Origin: Marinomonas shanghaiensis
GTDB lineage: Bacteria; Pseudomonadota; Gammaproteobacteria; Pseudomonadales; Marinomonadaceae
DNA: 64,000 nt
Direction: 5' to 3'
Assembly (NCBI RefSeq): GCF_003259175.1
Contig: NZ_QGOK01000006.1
Location: forward strand, 124,001-188,000
The notes under the pieces were generated by a model, which searched no databases, was not told the origin of the DNA, and was given only the letters and a program-made list of their open reading frames with translations. Position 1 is the first letter of the stretch. Every line of letters starts with the position of its first letter. Position numbers and translations under genes: made by a program. Of the stretch, positions 17,469 through 26,503 are shown in pieces.

Positions 17469-18020
17469 TCACTCGCCAGTTTGATCTTGAATAATACGCA
17501 ATAAAGAGGGAAGGAAGGCACGGTCAACGTGGCTTTCTACACTCCATAACTTCGCAATAGCAATGGCTTTTGGGCAATGGAATAGTATTTTTTCAAGATG
17601 AATTTTCACGACTAATTTTGGTGGTTTAGGGTCACTAAAGAGCGTTAGAAGATCCTCATCACGATGCAAACTGGCAATGCCCTTTGCGCGGACAACTTCA
17701 CCAATACCTGGAATCATAAACAGCAACCCGATTTCAGGTTGAGTCACTAGGTTTTTCAGACTATCCAAACGGTTATTGCCTGCAGAGTCTGCGAAAGCCA
17801 ATGTTTTTGAGTCCAATACTTTAACAAATCCGGCCTCTCCACCGCGGGGGGATATGTCCGCAAAGCCGTTTTTATCGGCCGTAGAAATCAGAACAAAGGG
17901 ACTGTTTTTTATAAAGGTAATGGCGTGTTGTTCTAGCTCGGTGATTTCTTTATTTACCGCCAACGGATGAGGCTGATCGTAGAGAGCCTCTAGTTGCTCT
18001 AGTGATGTTATTTGGCTCAT
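17469..18020 (-). CDS. PPOX-fold FMN-binding protein, MSMEG_1061-like
   Basis: 183-residue protein of the pyridoxamine-5'-phosphate oxidase-like split-barrel fold. Recognisable segments are FIKNSPFVLISTADKNGFADISPRGGEAGFV and LAFADSAGNNRLDSLKNLV, typical of the MSMEG_1061 group of flavin-dependent proteins. The C-terminal region includes VHLEKILFHCPKAIAIAKLW-like sequence (here KIHLEKILFHCPKAI). It is convergent with the LysR gene. Substrate unknown; a redox or detoxification role would fit the neighbouring azoR and GST genes. Confidence 0.8.
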   Translation of the reverse strand: MSQITSLEQLEALYDQPHPLAVNKEITELEQHAITFIKNSPFVLISTADKNGFADISPRGGEAGFVKVLDSKTLAFADSAGNNRLDSLKNLVTQPEIGLLFMIPGIGEVVRAKGIASLHRDEDLLTLFSDPKPPKLVVKIHLEKILFHCPKAIAIAKLWSVESHVDRAFLPSLLRIIQDQTGE

Positions 18021-18188
18021 GCCAGTCCTTTTGTCTGTAAGGTCGATGTTTGATTTGAATGTAAAGTGTATTCTATAACACTAATGCCATCGTGAGGAGG
18101 TCATCTAATTAGCATTTTTCTGCGTATGAGAGAGTCGGAAGCGGTTTTTGAGTAAGTCACATTTATTATGAATAGCAAAGGAGGCGAT

Positions 18189-18854
18189 ATGATTACAGTA
18201 CATCATTTAGAAAACTCAAGGTCTCAACGTATCTTATGGTTGCTGGAAGAGCTTGGTTTAGAGTATGCCATTGTGGAATATAAGCGCGATCCAGACACAG
18301 CGTCAGCGCCAGAATCGTTAAAAAAAATACATCCTCTCGGTAAGTCTCCAGTGATTAGCGATGGCGAGTTAACGGTGGCTGAGTCAGGGGCGATCATTGA
18401 ATATTTATTAGATAAATACGATGGCGAAAAGCGTTTAAGGCCAACGGATGGTCAGGAATTATTGGATTATCGTTATTGGCTACACTTCGCGGAAGGATCA
18501 TTGATGCCACTGCTGGTGATGAAGTTGGTCATGATGAAGGTCCCGCAAAGCCCAATGCCTTTTTTTGTTAAGCCGATTGCAAAGGCGCTAACAAGTAAAA
18601 TTCAACAAAAATTCATTCAGCCTCGTATTCAACCGCAACTGGCTTTTATTGAAAAAACCTTAGGTGAGCATACTTGGTTGGTGGGTGAGACATTAACCGC
18701 AGCCGATATTCAAATGAGCTTTCCGCTTCAGGCTTCCAGTACGCGTATGGATTTGGCTAACTTTCCTAATATTGCCCGTTTTATTAAACAAGTAGAAGCG
18801 GTGCCCACCTACCAAAGAGCTTTAGAAAAAGGCGGTGCTTTTACGACGCTATAG
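18189..18854 (+). CDS. Glutathione S-transferase
   Basis: 221-residue cytosolic GST. The thioredoxin-fold N-domain shows ENSRSQRILWLLEELGLEY (active-site Ser region) and the cis-Pro/glutathione-binding segment GKSPVISDGELTVAESGAIIEYLL; the helical C-domain contains LVGETLTAADIQMSFPLQ. The start is set at 18189 because AGGAGG (18179-18184) lies four bases before it; an in-frame ATG at 18168 would place that ribosome-binding site inside the gene. Confidence 0.93.
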   Translation: MITVHHLENSRSQRILWLLEELGLEYAIVEYKRDPDTASAPESLKKIHPLGKSPVISDGELTVAESGAIIEYLLDKYDGEKRLRPTDGQELLDYRYWLHFAEGSLMPLLVMKLVMMKVPQSPMPFFVKPIAKALTSKIQQKFIQPRIQPQLAFIEKTLGEHTWLVGETLTAADIQMSFPLQASSTRMDLANFPNIARFIKQVEAVPTYQRALEKGGAFTTL

Positions 18855-18873
18855 GTTTTAATGAATAATTTGC

Positions 18874-18916
18874 GCACCTAACTGGTGTTTGTTTTTAAAA
18901 AACATTAGTTTGGTGC
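18874..18916 (+). terminator. Imperfect hairpin after the GST gene
   Basis: GCACCTAACT (18874-18883) pairs with AGTTTGGTGC (18907-18916) with one mismatch, and the long loop holds further T/A pairing. It lies 20 bp after the GST stop and 84 bp before the ECF sigma gene. It could end the GST transcript, though no immediate U tract follows. Confidence 0.4.
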
Positions 18917-18937
18917 CTAAATTTTGCACTATTTGTT

Positions 18938-18956
18938 GATATTCGTTCTCATTAAG
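18938..18956. promoter_or_regulatory. Candidate Fur box upstream of ECF sigma gene
   Basis: The 19 bases here agree with the classical Fur box at 12 of 19 positions when compared by eye, and include the typical TTCTCATTA half. The site ends 43 bp before the sigma-factor start. Fur control of fecI-type genes is well established, so this would tie the locus to iron starvation. The match is moderate. Confidence 0.45.
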
Positions 18957-18999
18957 TGTATTTTGGCCTCTTATTTTTTGAAAGAGGTTTACTGGATCA

Positions 19000-19518
19000 A
19001 TGACGCCTGAGCACCCAGTTCCCCAAAATGTTGGTGAGCTTTATGCGGAACACAGTTCGTGGTTAACAGGATGGATCCGTAAACGTTTAGGCTGTCATGA
19101 ATTGGCGGCTGATATTGCCCAAGATACCTTTGTTCGACTGCTGAAAAAGCCAAAATATTTCTCTAACATGGGAGAGGCTAGGGCTTTTTTAAGCACTGTC
19201 GCCAAGGGGTTATATATTGATCAGTGGCGTCGTAAGCAGATAGAGCAGGCTTGGTTAGAGTCATTAAGTCACTGTGAGGAAGAATTTTACCCTTCTGCAG
19301 AGCATTCTGCTGCGATGATTGAGTTGATTTGCGAACTGGATATGATGATTGCAAAAATGCCCAAAAAAGTGGCGAATACGCTTATTTTATCTCAGTTGCA
19401 TGGTTTAACCTATTTGGATATTGCTCAGCGTTTGTCTGTATCGGAACGTATGGTAAAACGTTATATGGCACAAGCCATGTTACACTGTGTTTTACTTAAA
19501 TCTGATTTGTCTTTGTAG
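19000..19518 (+). CDS. ECF sigma factor, FecI-like
   Basis: 172-residue extracytoplasmic-function sigma factor. Region 2 is seen as LYAEHSSWLTGWIRKRLGCHELAADIAQDTFVRLL (12-46) with AFLSTVAKGLYIDQWRRK, and region 4 as LDMMIAKMPKKVANTLILSQLHGLTYLDIAQRLSVSERMVKRYMAQAMLHC. These match the FecI group controlled by surface signalling. It is followed after five bases by a FecR-type gene and then a TonB-dependent receptor with a signalling domain, the standard order. It probably drives transcription of the receptor gene. Confidence 0.95.
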   Translation: MTPEHPVPQNVGELYAEHSSWLTGWIRKRLGCHELAADIAQDTFVRLLKKPKYFSNMGEARAFLSTVAKGLYIDQWRRKQIEQAWLESLSHCEEEFYPSAEHSAAMIELICELDMMIAKMPKKVANTLILSQLHGLTYLDIAQRLSVSERMVKRYMAQAMLHCVLLKSDLSL

Positions 19519-19523
19519 ATATT

Positions 19524-20504
19524 ATGACGTCTTCCCAATCTGTGACTTATGCCCATCTAGAGGCCGCTTCTGAGTGGTTCGCTGTATTATCAGACACCCC
19601 CGTTTCTGATATCGACAAAGCGGCTTGGCAGCAATGGATGAGTGAAGACGAAAGACACCGTAAAGCTTGGCAGCAAGTAGAGTCTGTCAGTGTTATGTTT
19701 TCTTCTTTTCAAGACAATACATCACAACAATCAGCGGGTTATGTATTAGAAAGGACTCATGCTGTTGGTCGACGTCAGTTGCTGAAAGGGGCATTAGGCC
19801 TGGCTGGTATGGCCTCATTAGGTTGGTTGAGCTGGGAAAAGACCGCTTTGCCTTCAATGGTGGCAGCGTGGCGTACTGATTTTCATACTTCAGTGGGTGA
19901 AGTTTCTTCCTTTTCTTTGGATGATGGTTCCAATGTTTGGCTAAACACCAACAGTGCGATGGCGCCTTATTATACGGCTGCGGTTCGACATTTATCCTTG
20001 GTTTCGGGGGAAACTTTTGTTGATCTCGATAATCAGGACAGTCGACCTTTTGCTCTGTCTTGTGAGCAAGCTATCGTTCGGCCGCGTACGAAAAATGTAC
20101 GCTTTTGTTTACGCTATTTACCCAATCAACAGGCAATTTTAGCTGTCTATAAGGGCGCTGTGTCTGTTGCTCTAAACGACAGTGCGATGAAATCTGTTAA
20201 CGCAGGTGAGTCAGTCACTTTTAATACAGAATCTTTTGGTGATGTGGTGCCCGCTTTAGCGTTATACGAATCTTGGATAAAAGGTTTGTTGGTAGTAGAG
20301 GACATGCCTTTATCCGATTTTGTCAATGAACTGAACCGTTATCGCAATGGCTACATTAATGTCGATCCAGCTGTGGCTGACTGGCGAGTGGTTGGAACCT
20401 ATCCTATTCATAATATTGATGTGATATTTGGCATGTTAGAAAGTACCTTTCCTCTTCGTGTACAAAAAACGCTGCCTTGGTGGGTGAGTGTTTCGGCGGC
20501 TTAA
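19524..20504 (+). CDS. FecR-type anti-sigma regulator
   Basis: 326-residue inner-membrane regulator. The N-terminal cytoplasmic DUF4880 domain (about 10-55: AASEWFAVLSDTP...WQQWMSEDERHRKAWQQV) should bind the sigma factor. A twin-arginine motif (R83, R84 in GRRQLLKG) precedes one membrane helix (about 87-103); Tat-dependent insertion is known for FecR proteins. The periplasmic FecR domain (about 115-215) and C-terminal STN-like region (LVVEDMPLSDFVNELNRYRNGYINV) should contact the receptor. It is five bases after the sigma gene and clearly co-transcribed with it. Confidence 0.93.
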   Translation: MTSSQSVTYAHLEAASEWFAVLSDTPVSDIDKAAWQQWMSEDERHRKAWQQVESVSVMFSSFQDNTSQQSAGYVLERTHAVGRRQLLKGALGLAGMASLGWLSWEKTALPSMVAAWRTDFHTSVGEVSSFSLDDGSNVWLNTNSAMAPYYTAAVRHLSLVSGETFVDLDNQDSRPFALSCEQAIVRPRTKNVRFCLRYLPNQQAILAVYKGAVSVALNDSAMKSVNAGESVTFNTESFGDVVPALALYESWIKGLLVVEDMPLSDFVNELNRYRNGYINVDPAVADWRVVGTYPIHNIDVIFGMLESTFPLRVQKTLPWWVSVSAA

Positions 20505-20581
20505 TTTGCTATAAAGCGGTGTTGTTTAATATTAATGTAAAAATCTTTATTTTTGTTGTCCCCTTTTGTCCTTCTCATTCG

Positions 20582-20610
20582 GTAATAGTAGTAATAAGCA
20601 TTACTATTAC
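20582..20610. promoter_or_regulatory. Palindrome upstream of TonB-dependent receptor gene
   Basis: GTAATAGT (20582-20589) and ACTATTAC (20603-20610) form a perfect inverted repeat, with a second, nested GTAAT/ATTAC pair around AAGC. It ends nine bases before the receptor ATG. It could be an operator (a Fur-type or other metalloregulator site) or an mRNA hairpin hiding the ribosome-binding site. It matches the Fur consensus only weakly. Confidence 0.4.
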
Positions 20611-20619
20611 GGAGCTTTT

Positions 20620-23406
20620 ATGTCATCTCATCCTGCAATACAGTTTATTACGCGTCGTGCAACACCAAGGTTATTAGCGCTGCAGATCGCTTTAGTGAGT
20701 GGATTTTCTTTGTTGCCAGTATCTGTTGTCTATGCACAATCTGTGTCGGCAGAGATGCGCTATTACAAGATCAACGCTGGATCCTTGTCTAAAGCGGTTA
20801 ATGCTTTTGCGGCAACCTCCGGTCTATTTGTGGGTGGCAGCGCGCAACTCTTAAATGATAAACGCACATTAGGCTTTGAAGGCGAATACTCCACAGAACA
20901 GGCGCTGGAGCTATTGCTTGTAGGGACGGGGTTATCTTATCAAAGAGGAGATGGAAACAGCATTGTGTTAGTTGATGCCGACACGGTAACGCAGACGGAC
21001 GATGGCGTTAATCTGTCGCCTTTGATGGTGAGAGAAATGAAGAACCAGAAAGAGGTGGGTGTACAGGTAATTGGCTCAGAAGAAATTGAAGCCATGCCGA
21101 CCGAAGGTGGAAATTTAACCGATTTACTGCGTACCAACACAGCGGTTAACTACAGCCGTTCCAGCAGTAGCTCAACGAATAGCGGCAGTATGCGCCCAGA
21201 TGAAGTCTCTATCTATGGTCAGGATTACTATCAAAATGCTTTCATGATTGATGGTATTGATACGTCTAATGATTTTGATCCAGGTTCAAGTGGCGGTGGT
21301 GACAGCTACACTAACCCATTTTCTAATGCCAATCTGTCAACGCTTTCTGGAAGCTCACCGCAGAGTTATTACATGGATGTGGATGCTCTAGAGCAAGTAA
21401 AAGTCTATAGCAGCAATGTTCCTGTGGAATACGGTGGTTTTATGGGGGGCGTGATTGACGCTCGATTAAAGCGTTATGATGGTGAAGATTCCGTTTTTAT
21501 CAAATATGGATTGTCTAAAGATGCGTGGGAGAAATTTCATTTTGATGAGAAAAAAGCCGAAGAGTTTTATGGGGCTGACAGTATCGATGGTGCCTATACA
21601 CCGGAATACAAAAAGCAAAATTACTCGGTAACCGTTTTAAAGGGTCTTTCTGACAATGTGGGTTCTACTTTAACGGTTTCTCGTAAAACTTCTGAATTTA
21701 GACAACAATATGAAAACCGTTCTGATGAAGTTAGGTCAATTTATTATGATGACACCATCGATAACCTGATGGGGCGCATTGATGCAAAAGTGAACGATAG
21801 AGTCAATTTAGGCTTTTCCTTTCGCTATTCAGATCGTTTTCATGATGGTTTAACATCAACGGATTATGCCGACACCTTTGTAAAGTCACATACCGCTTAC
21901 GGTGTAGGGAATAACTTCGACTATCGCTTTGACAATAGTGTGCTAACCATTGATACCGCATTCGATCGATCCTTCGACGAGCTTGATTCCCAGTCTAATG
22001 TGTATTCATTCCATCCCTCTGCGAATTATTATAATGGCCTTCCTTATTCTGGCGGCTACGGTGATATTTTACAGCAGCAAGATACCTTTAGTATTAATAC
22101 AAAGTGGGTGCGTGATGCGATTGCTCTTGGTCAGACGAAACACACGTTTACCCTTGGCGCTGATTTAGCATTCAAAAAAGCATTTTATCAAGCTTATGGT
22201 AGTGAGTATTACCAGTATGCCTGTCTATCCGGAAGTTCTAGCGCTGGGTGTAATGATTCAAATAGTGATGGTGTGCATGATGAAAATGATGAATACCTTA
22301 CAAGGTACGGAGTTTTGGAAGGCAATAAAATAACCAAGCATTATCAAAGTTATGGGGTTTATCTTGAGGATAGAATTGATATTCATGACTGGACATTGAC
22401 GGCTGGTGTTCGGGCCGATCACGAAACTCTGCTTGATAATATCAATATTGCTCCGCGAGCCAACTTACAATGGGATGTTTTTGGTGATGATAGTACACGG
22501 TTAACCACAGGTGCTAGCCGTTATTATGGGCGTAGTTTTTTGAAGTATGCGCTTAGTAATGAAATGAAGAGCTGGTATTCAACAACGCAATACAATGCTG
22601 ATGGCAGTGTACGAAGTGGCCCTACTTCAAGTTCTAGTGGTTATTCGGACTTTTCAGATTACGATCTAAAAACACCTTACTCCGATGAAATTATGTTTCG
22701 TGTTGATCAAGTCATAGGGCCTGTGGACGCGTCTTTAACCTTGGTTAATCGTGAAAGTAGAGATGGAGTACAGCGTATAAGAAATTCAAGTAGAGATCCT
22801 TATTATTACACCAATGAAGGTCGCAGTTCTAATAACAGCATTGAGCTTGCTTTTCAGCAGCGCAAACCTTTTGAGGTTTTCAATACTGTAACTAAAGTGA
22901 ATTTCTCGATTGGTTGGCAAGAAAGTGAATCTAATACTCAGGGAGCTGATGCCTATGATGAAACTGTTGAGGAAAATGACGAGATTTATTACAAAGGTAA
23001 GGTGATAGATTATAGTGAGCTACCATCATGGGATTATAATATTCCTTTCACGGTGAAGCTGAGCACAAACACCCTTATTCCTATGTGGCATCTTCAGTGG
23101 AGTAATTTTGTTAACTTAAAAAGCGGAGGGGTTATTGCTTATAGAAAATCTAGTGGAGGTTATGTCGATGGTGATGGAAATACTTTCGATGTTTATGAAG
23201 ACAAAGAATTTGGTGAACTGGTAACTTTAGATACCAAAATACGTTTTTCTCCACCATTATTTGCGAGTAGTGAAGGTTACATCGAAGCAAAAATCACCAA
23301 CTTATTCGATGATGTTGTATCGACAACAACTTCCACGTCTTCTACAGCGACCCAGTCTTACACCTCGGGTCGAAAAATTTCTATGGAAGTCGGTATGCGT
23401 TTCTAA
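20620..23406 (+). CDS. TonB-dependent transducer/receptor with STN domain
   Basis: Outer-membrane active importer of 928 residues. A signal peptide (1-40, ending VYAQS) is followed by a secretin/TonB N-terminal signalling domain (about 48-118: MRYYKINAGSLSKAVNAFAATSG), a possible TonB box (LSPLMV, about 126), a plug domain (about 140-260, MIDGID) and a beta-barrel ending in Phe. The STN domain marks it as a transducer that signals substrate binding to FecR. The start at 20620 follows GGAG; a TTG 18 codons upstream is unlikely. Loops are Ser/Gly/Tyr-rich. The substrate is not evident: iron carrier, protein or peptide are all possible. Confidence 0.93.
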   Translation: MSSHPAIQFITRRATPRLLALQIALVSGFSLLPVSVVYAQSVSAEMRYYKINAGSLSKAVNAFAATSGLFVGGSAQLLNDKRTLGFEGEYSTEQALELLLVGTGLSYQRGDGNSIVLVDADTVTQTDDGVNLSPLMVREMKNQKEVGVQVIGSEEIEAMPTEGGNLTDLLRTNTAVNYSRSSSSSTNSGSMRPDEVSIYGQDYYQNAFMIDGIDTSNDFDPGSSGGGDSYTNPFSNANLSTLSGSSPQSYYMDVDALEQVKVYSSNVPVEYGGFMGGVIDARLKRYDGEDSVFIKYGLSKDAWEKFHFDEKKAEEFYGADSIDGAYTPEYKKQNYSVTVLKGLSDNVGSTLTVSRKTSEFRQQYENRSDEVRSIYYDDTIDNLMGRIDAKVNDRVNLGFSFRYSDRFHDGLTSTDYADTFVKSHTAYGVGNNFDYRFDNSVLTIDTAFDRSFDELDSQSNVYSFHPSANYYNGLPYSGGYGDILQQQDTFSINTKWVRDAIALGQTKHTFTLGADLAFKKAFYQAYGSEYYQYACLSGSSSAGCNDSNSDGVHDENDEYLTRYGVLEGNKITKHYQSYGVYLEDRIDIHDWTLTAGVRADHETLLDNINIAPRANLQWDVFGDDSTRLTTGASRYYGRSFLKYALSNEMKSWYSTTQYNADGSVRSGPTSSSSGYSDFSDYDLKTPYSDEIMFRVDQVIGPVDASLTLVNRESRDGVQRIRNSSRDPYYYTNEGRSSNNSIELAFQQRKPFEVFNTVTKVNFSIGWQESESNTQGADAYDETVEENDEIYYKGKVIDYSELPSWDYNIPFTVKLSTNTLIPMWHLQWSNFVNLKSGGVIAYRKSSGGYVDGDGNTFDVYEDKEFGELVTLDTKIRFSPPLFASSEGYIEAKITNLFDDVVSTTTSTSSTATQSYTSGRKISMEVGMRF

Positions 23407-23437
23407 GCCGATGTTTCTCTTATCTCCTGTCCTGTTG

Positions 23438-23469
23438 ATAAACAAATGCTCAGTCGAGCATTTGTTTAT
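23438..23469. terminator. Strong hairpin between receptor and peptidase genes
   Basis: A perfect 14-bp stem (ATAAACAAATGCTC with GAGCATTTGTTTAT) encloses a four-base loop. It lies 31 bp after the receptor stop and 24 bp before the M16 peptidase start. A run of T follows only after about ten bases, so it may reduce rather than block read-through, or protect the receptor mRNA 3' end. Confidence 0.7.
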
Positions 23470-23492
23470 GGCTGTTATCTAATTTTTTCTCT

Positions 23493-26339
23493 ATGAGCGG
23501 TTTTATGTTTTTTCTTCAGAATGTTTTACGGGTGATTGGGCTGGCTTGCTTGTGCGTTTTTGCTGCTCAAGTGCAAGCAAGTGATGAAGGGTTACCTTGG
23601 GACAAGCGCGTTGTCCACGGCATATTAGACAATGGCTTTCGCTATTATTTATTTGACTCAAGACAGGAAAAAGACGCGCCAGAAGGCCTGACTTTGGCAA
23701 ATTTAGTGGTGCTTTCTGGTGCTATCGATGAAAAAGAAAATCAGTTGGGCGTGGCGCATATGGTAGAGCATATGGTGTTCCACGAAAGTGATGGATTGCC
23801 AAATGGTGTGCGAAAAGCCTTTACTGATATGGGGCTGAAGCAAGGGCGTGACTTTAATGCTATGACGAACAGTGAAAATACGCGTTATATGATAAATCTG
23901 CGTAACACCACGCCAGAGCGTCTCCACAAGGTTTTGGAGGTGTATCAACAAATGGTTTTCCATGCGGATATCCGAGCGGCATCGTTAAACAAAGAGCGCT
24001 TGATTATCCAAGAAGAGTGGCGTGGAAAATTGAGTCATCGAGCGCGTGTTAATGATGAGAAAAAAGCCTTGTTACGGGTTGGCTCATTGTATCCAGAGCG
24101 CCCTGTTATTGGCACACAGGAAACGATTCAAAATACACCTGCAGAGCAACTTCAATCTTTTTATCAAGATTGGTATGCGCCAAATAACATGGCGTTGGTG
24201 ATCTACACGCCTATGGACAGTCGTGTGCTTGAAGAGCACATTAAAAACATTTTCAGTGCAGAACCTAGGCGGATATTGCCTAAACGACACCCAAAAGATC
24301 CCGTCTTAGATAACCTTCTTAAAATAGGTCAGTTGCGTGATGTTGGAAGTAAAATTAATCAAGTGGCTTTCTTATACCGTTTTGACAGTGAGTCTTTTGA
24401 TACGGATGAAGGTCGACGTGACGGTTTGATTGATTATATGACGCGTAACTTGCTGACCGAACAAATTCGACGCCAAAGAGACGTCTTACCAGAGCATGTT
24501 CGTGCTTTATCGAGTACCAAAGGTACGGTCTCTCCTAACGTCGCGATTGTAGGTTTTTCGGTGAATGTTGATGAAGGTTACCACTTGCTAGGCTTAGAAA
24601 CGTTAATTCAAGAACTAGAGCGGATTAAAGCGCATGGGTTTTATCAACAAGACTTTGATAAGGTTTATAAAAAAGTCGTTGATACTGCAGAAGCCAATAA
24701 AGATGCAGCAAAAAATCGTGGCACTATCTGGTCTGTCAAAATGGTGGATGCGGTGACCTCAGACAAAAAGCTACAAGATCCTGTACAAAGCAATGATCGA
24801 CTTTTGCGCCTAGTAAAGAGTATTTCTCTTGATGATGTGAATGCGCGTTTACGTCAGTGGTTGTCAGCTCCGGATCGTATTCTGTATACGCAAGCCGTTG
24901 GTGGAAAAAGTGTTGATATAGGCTCTGTGGAGTCAGTTGAGGCGATTTTTGACACTATCAATAAGCAGCGCCTTGCTCCGTTGGAGAAAGAAAAAGTGGT
25001 GGCCGAAAAAACGCTACCTGTCGTCACTCAATCCGGCTCGTTGTCTTTGATCTCAAGAGAGGCGGAATTAGGGATTTCCAATTGGTCTTTATCTAATGGT
25101 GATCAACTGACGTTGTTAGACCCCACTGTGTTAGCGGGGCGTTATCAAATTGAAGCATCTGAGGAGGACAGTAAAAGTTATTTTACGGCGTTGTCAGCGG
25201 CTGGTTACAACCTTACACAAGGTTCAACATGGGCAGAACAATTTGCCGTGCAACTGTCTGATGCAACGGGCATTTATGGTTGGAGTGATGAAGAATATGC
25301 TCAATGGCGTCGCGATCAAAAAGCGTTTCTATCGACGAAACAAAAAGCACAAAGCCTGACGTACCGAGGTACCACAGACGACGAAGCTTTTGAGAAATTA
25401 TTGGCAGTCTATCGTATCAATCAAGTTACGCCAAAAATTGATACGACGGTCTATGAGAGTGTGATGGACAGTCTGAAAAGAAGTCTGAACATTGATGTGG
25501 TTCGTCCCCTTGAAGTGTTTACAAAGCGTTTGGCACAAGCACGATTTGGACAAAAAGAGGTGTCGCCAAGTCTTCATGATTTAACGTCGTTATCGTTAGC
25601 GGTATTAGAGCGTACTCGAGAGAAGCAAGTTGCTTTGCCAGTGCATTATTTTATTGTGTCCCGTATGCCCGAAGCGGATATGACTGAACTGGCAGCAAAA
25701 TATCTTGCCACGATTCCTCGTGATACGTCCGCTCACCGTGCTGCCGATTATGAGACGTTACCAGTGTTGCAGTTGCCTGGTGAGTCAGTGGTAGACATGG
25801 CGTTGAATACTGAGCCAAAGGCGGAATATCGCATGTATGCTTATCAGTCCATGCCCTGGTCACCCATTGCGGCTCTGCAATTGACGTACTTAGGCGAGCG
25901 ACTAGAAGCAGAATTAAAACAGCGTCTACGCAGTGAAGCCCAAGGTGTTTACAGTGTCAGGGTGGGATTAGAGTTAAACAAAGACACTCATCGTGCTGAG
26001 TTGAGCATTCAATATTCCAGTGATCCTGAACGAGTAAATGATTTGGCTGTTATGACTCATAAAGCATTATCGGAATTGCCCGAGATGGTTACCGCCGCGT
26101 GGGTCGATGAAATACAAGGCGCATTTGCTGATGTTGAGCAAAACCGCCTAGAAAGGGATTTCGATGGCACCTTGGCGCACCGACTGGAATTAAGTGAAAC
26201 TCTTTATGGCGATGCGCGCTATCTTAGTGATATGGATCAGCTTGCCTCTGGGCTAACACAAGCAAAGCTAAAAGCCTTGGTAGAGACATTGACCTTTAGC
26301 GACAGAGTGACTGGTTTTTATCGTCCTTTGGCGCCCTAG
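23493..26339 (+). CDS. Secreted M16 family zinc metallopeptidase
   Basis: 948-residue pitrilysin-type protease with four M16-like regions expected for the long form. A signal sequence (about 1-29, ending VQA) directs it to the periplasm. The inverted zinc motif HxxEH is intact (H89, E92, H93 in AHMVEHMVFH), with the downstream glutamates in LIIQEEWR (174-175). The middle holds the inactive-half domains (TPAEQLQSFYQDWYAPNNMALVI). It follows a TonB-dependent receptor, the arrangement of FusA/FusC and YddB/PqqL, in which a periplasmic M16 protease cuts imported protein. A terminator follows. Confidence 0.93.
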   Translation: MSGFMFFLQNVLRVIGLACLCVFAAQVQASDEGLPWDKRVVHGILDNGFRYYLFDSRQEKDAPEGLTLANLVVLSGAIDEKENQLGVAHMVEHMVFHESDGLPNGVRKAFTDMGLKQGRDFNAMTNSENTRYMINLRNTTPERLHKVLEVYQQMVFHADIRAASLNKERLIIQEEWRGKLSHRARVNDEKKALLRVGSLYPERPVIGTQETIQNTPAEQLQSFYQDWYAPNNMALVIYTPMDSRVLEEHIKNIFSAEPRRILPKRHPKDPVLDNLLKIGQLRDVGSKINQVAFLYRFDSESFDTDEGRRDGLIDYMTRNLLTEQIRRQRDVLPEHVRALSSTKGTVSPNVAIVGFSVNVDEGYHLLGLETLIQELERIKAHGFYQQDFDKVYKKVVDTAEANKDAAKNRGTIWSVKMVDAVTSDKKLQDPVQSNDRLLRLVKSISLDDVNARLRQWLSAPDRILYTQAVGGKSVDIGSVESVEAIFDTINKQRLAPLEKEKVVAEKTLPVVTQSGSLSLISREAELGISNWSLSNGDQLTLLDPTVLAGRYQIEASEEDSKSYFTALSAAGYNLTQGSTWAEQFAVQLSDATGIYGWSDEEYAQWRRDQKAFLSTKQKAQSLTYRGTTDDEAFEKLLAVYRINQVTPKIDTTVYESVMDSLKRSLNIDVVRPLEVFTKRLAQARFGQKEVSPSLHDLTSLSLAVLERTREKQVALPVHYFIVSRMPEADMTELAAKYLATIPRDTSAHRAADYETLPVLQLPGESVVDMALNTEPKAEYRMYAYQSMPWSPIAALQLTYLGERLEAELKQRLRSEAQGVYSVRVGLELNKDTHRAELSIQYSSDPERVNDLAVMTHKALSELPEMVTAAWVDEIQGAFADVEQNRLERDFDGTLAHRLELSETLYGDARYLSDMDQLASGLTQAKLKALVETLTFSDRVTGFYRPLAP

Positions 26340-26358
26340 TTTAGTTGATGTATTGACA

Positions 26359-26392
26359 ATGCTCAGTCGTAATACGGCTGGGCATTTTTTTT
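26359..26392 (+). terminator. Rho-independent terminator after M16 gene
   Basis: ATGCTCAGTCG pairs (with two G-T wobbles) with CGGCTGGGCAT, followed by eight T residues. The 5' arm shares the word AATGCTCAGTCG with the hairpin at 23438. Confidence 0.88.
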
Positions 26393-26503
26393 GCGAGTTT
26401 AGTTCAGATTAACTTGGTGTAGACTCTAACTCGACTTATGGTTATGTCATGAATATGATGAATCCATTTTTATCGTTTGGTTTATGTAAAAAAGGGAAAG
26501 TGG

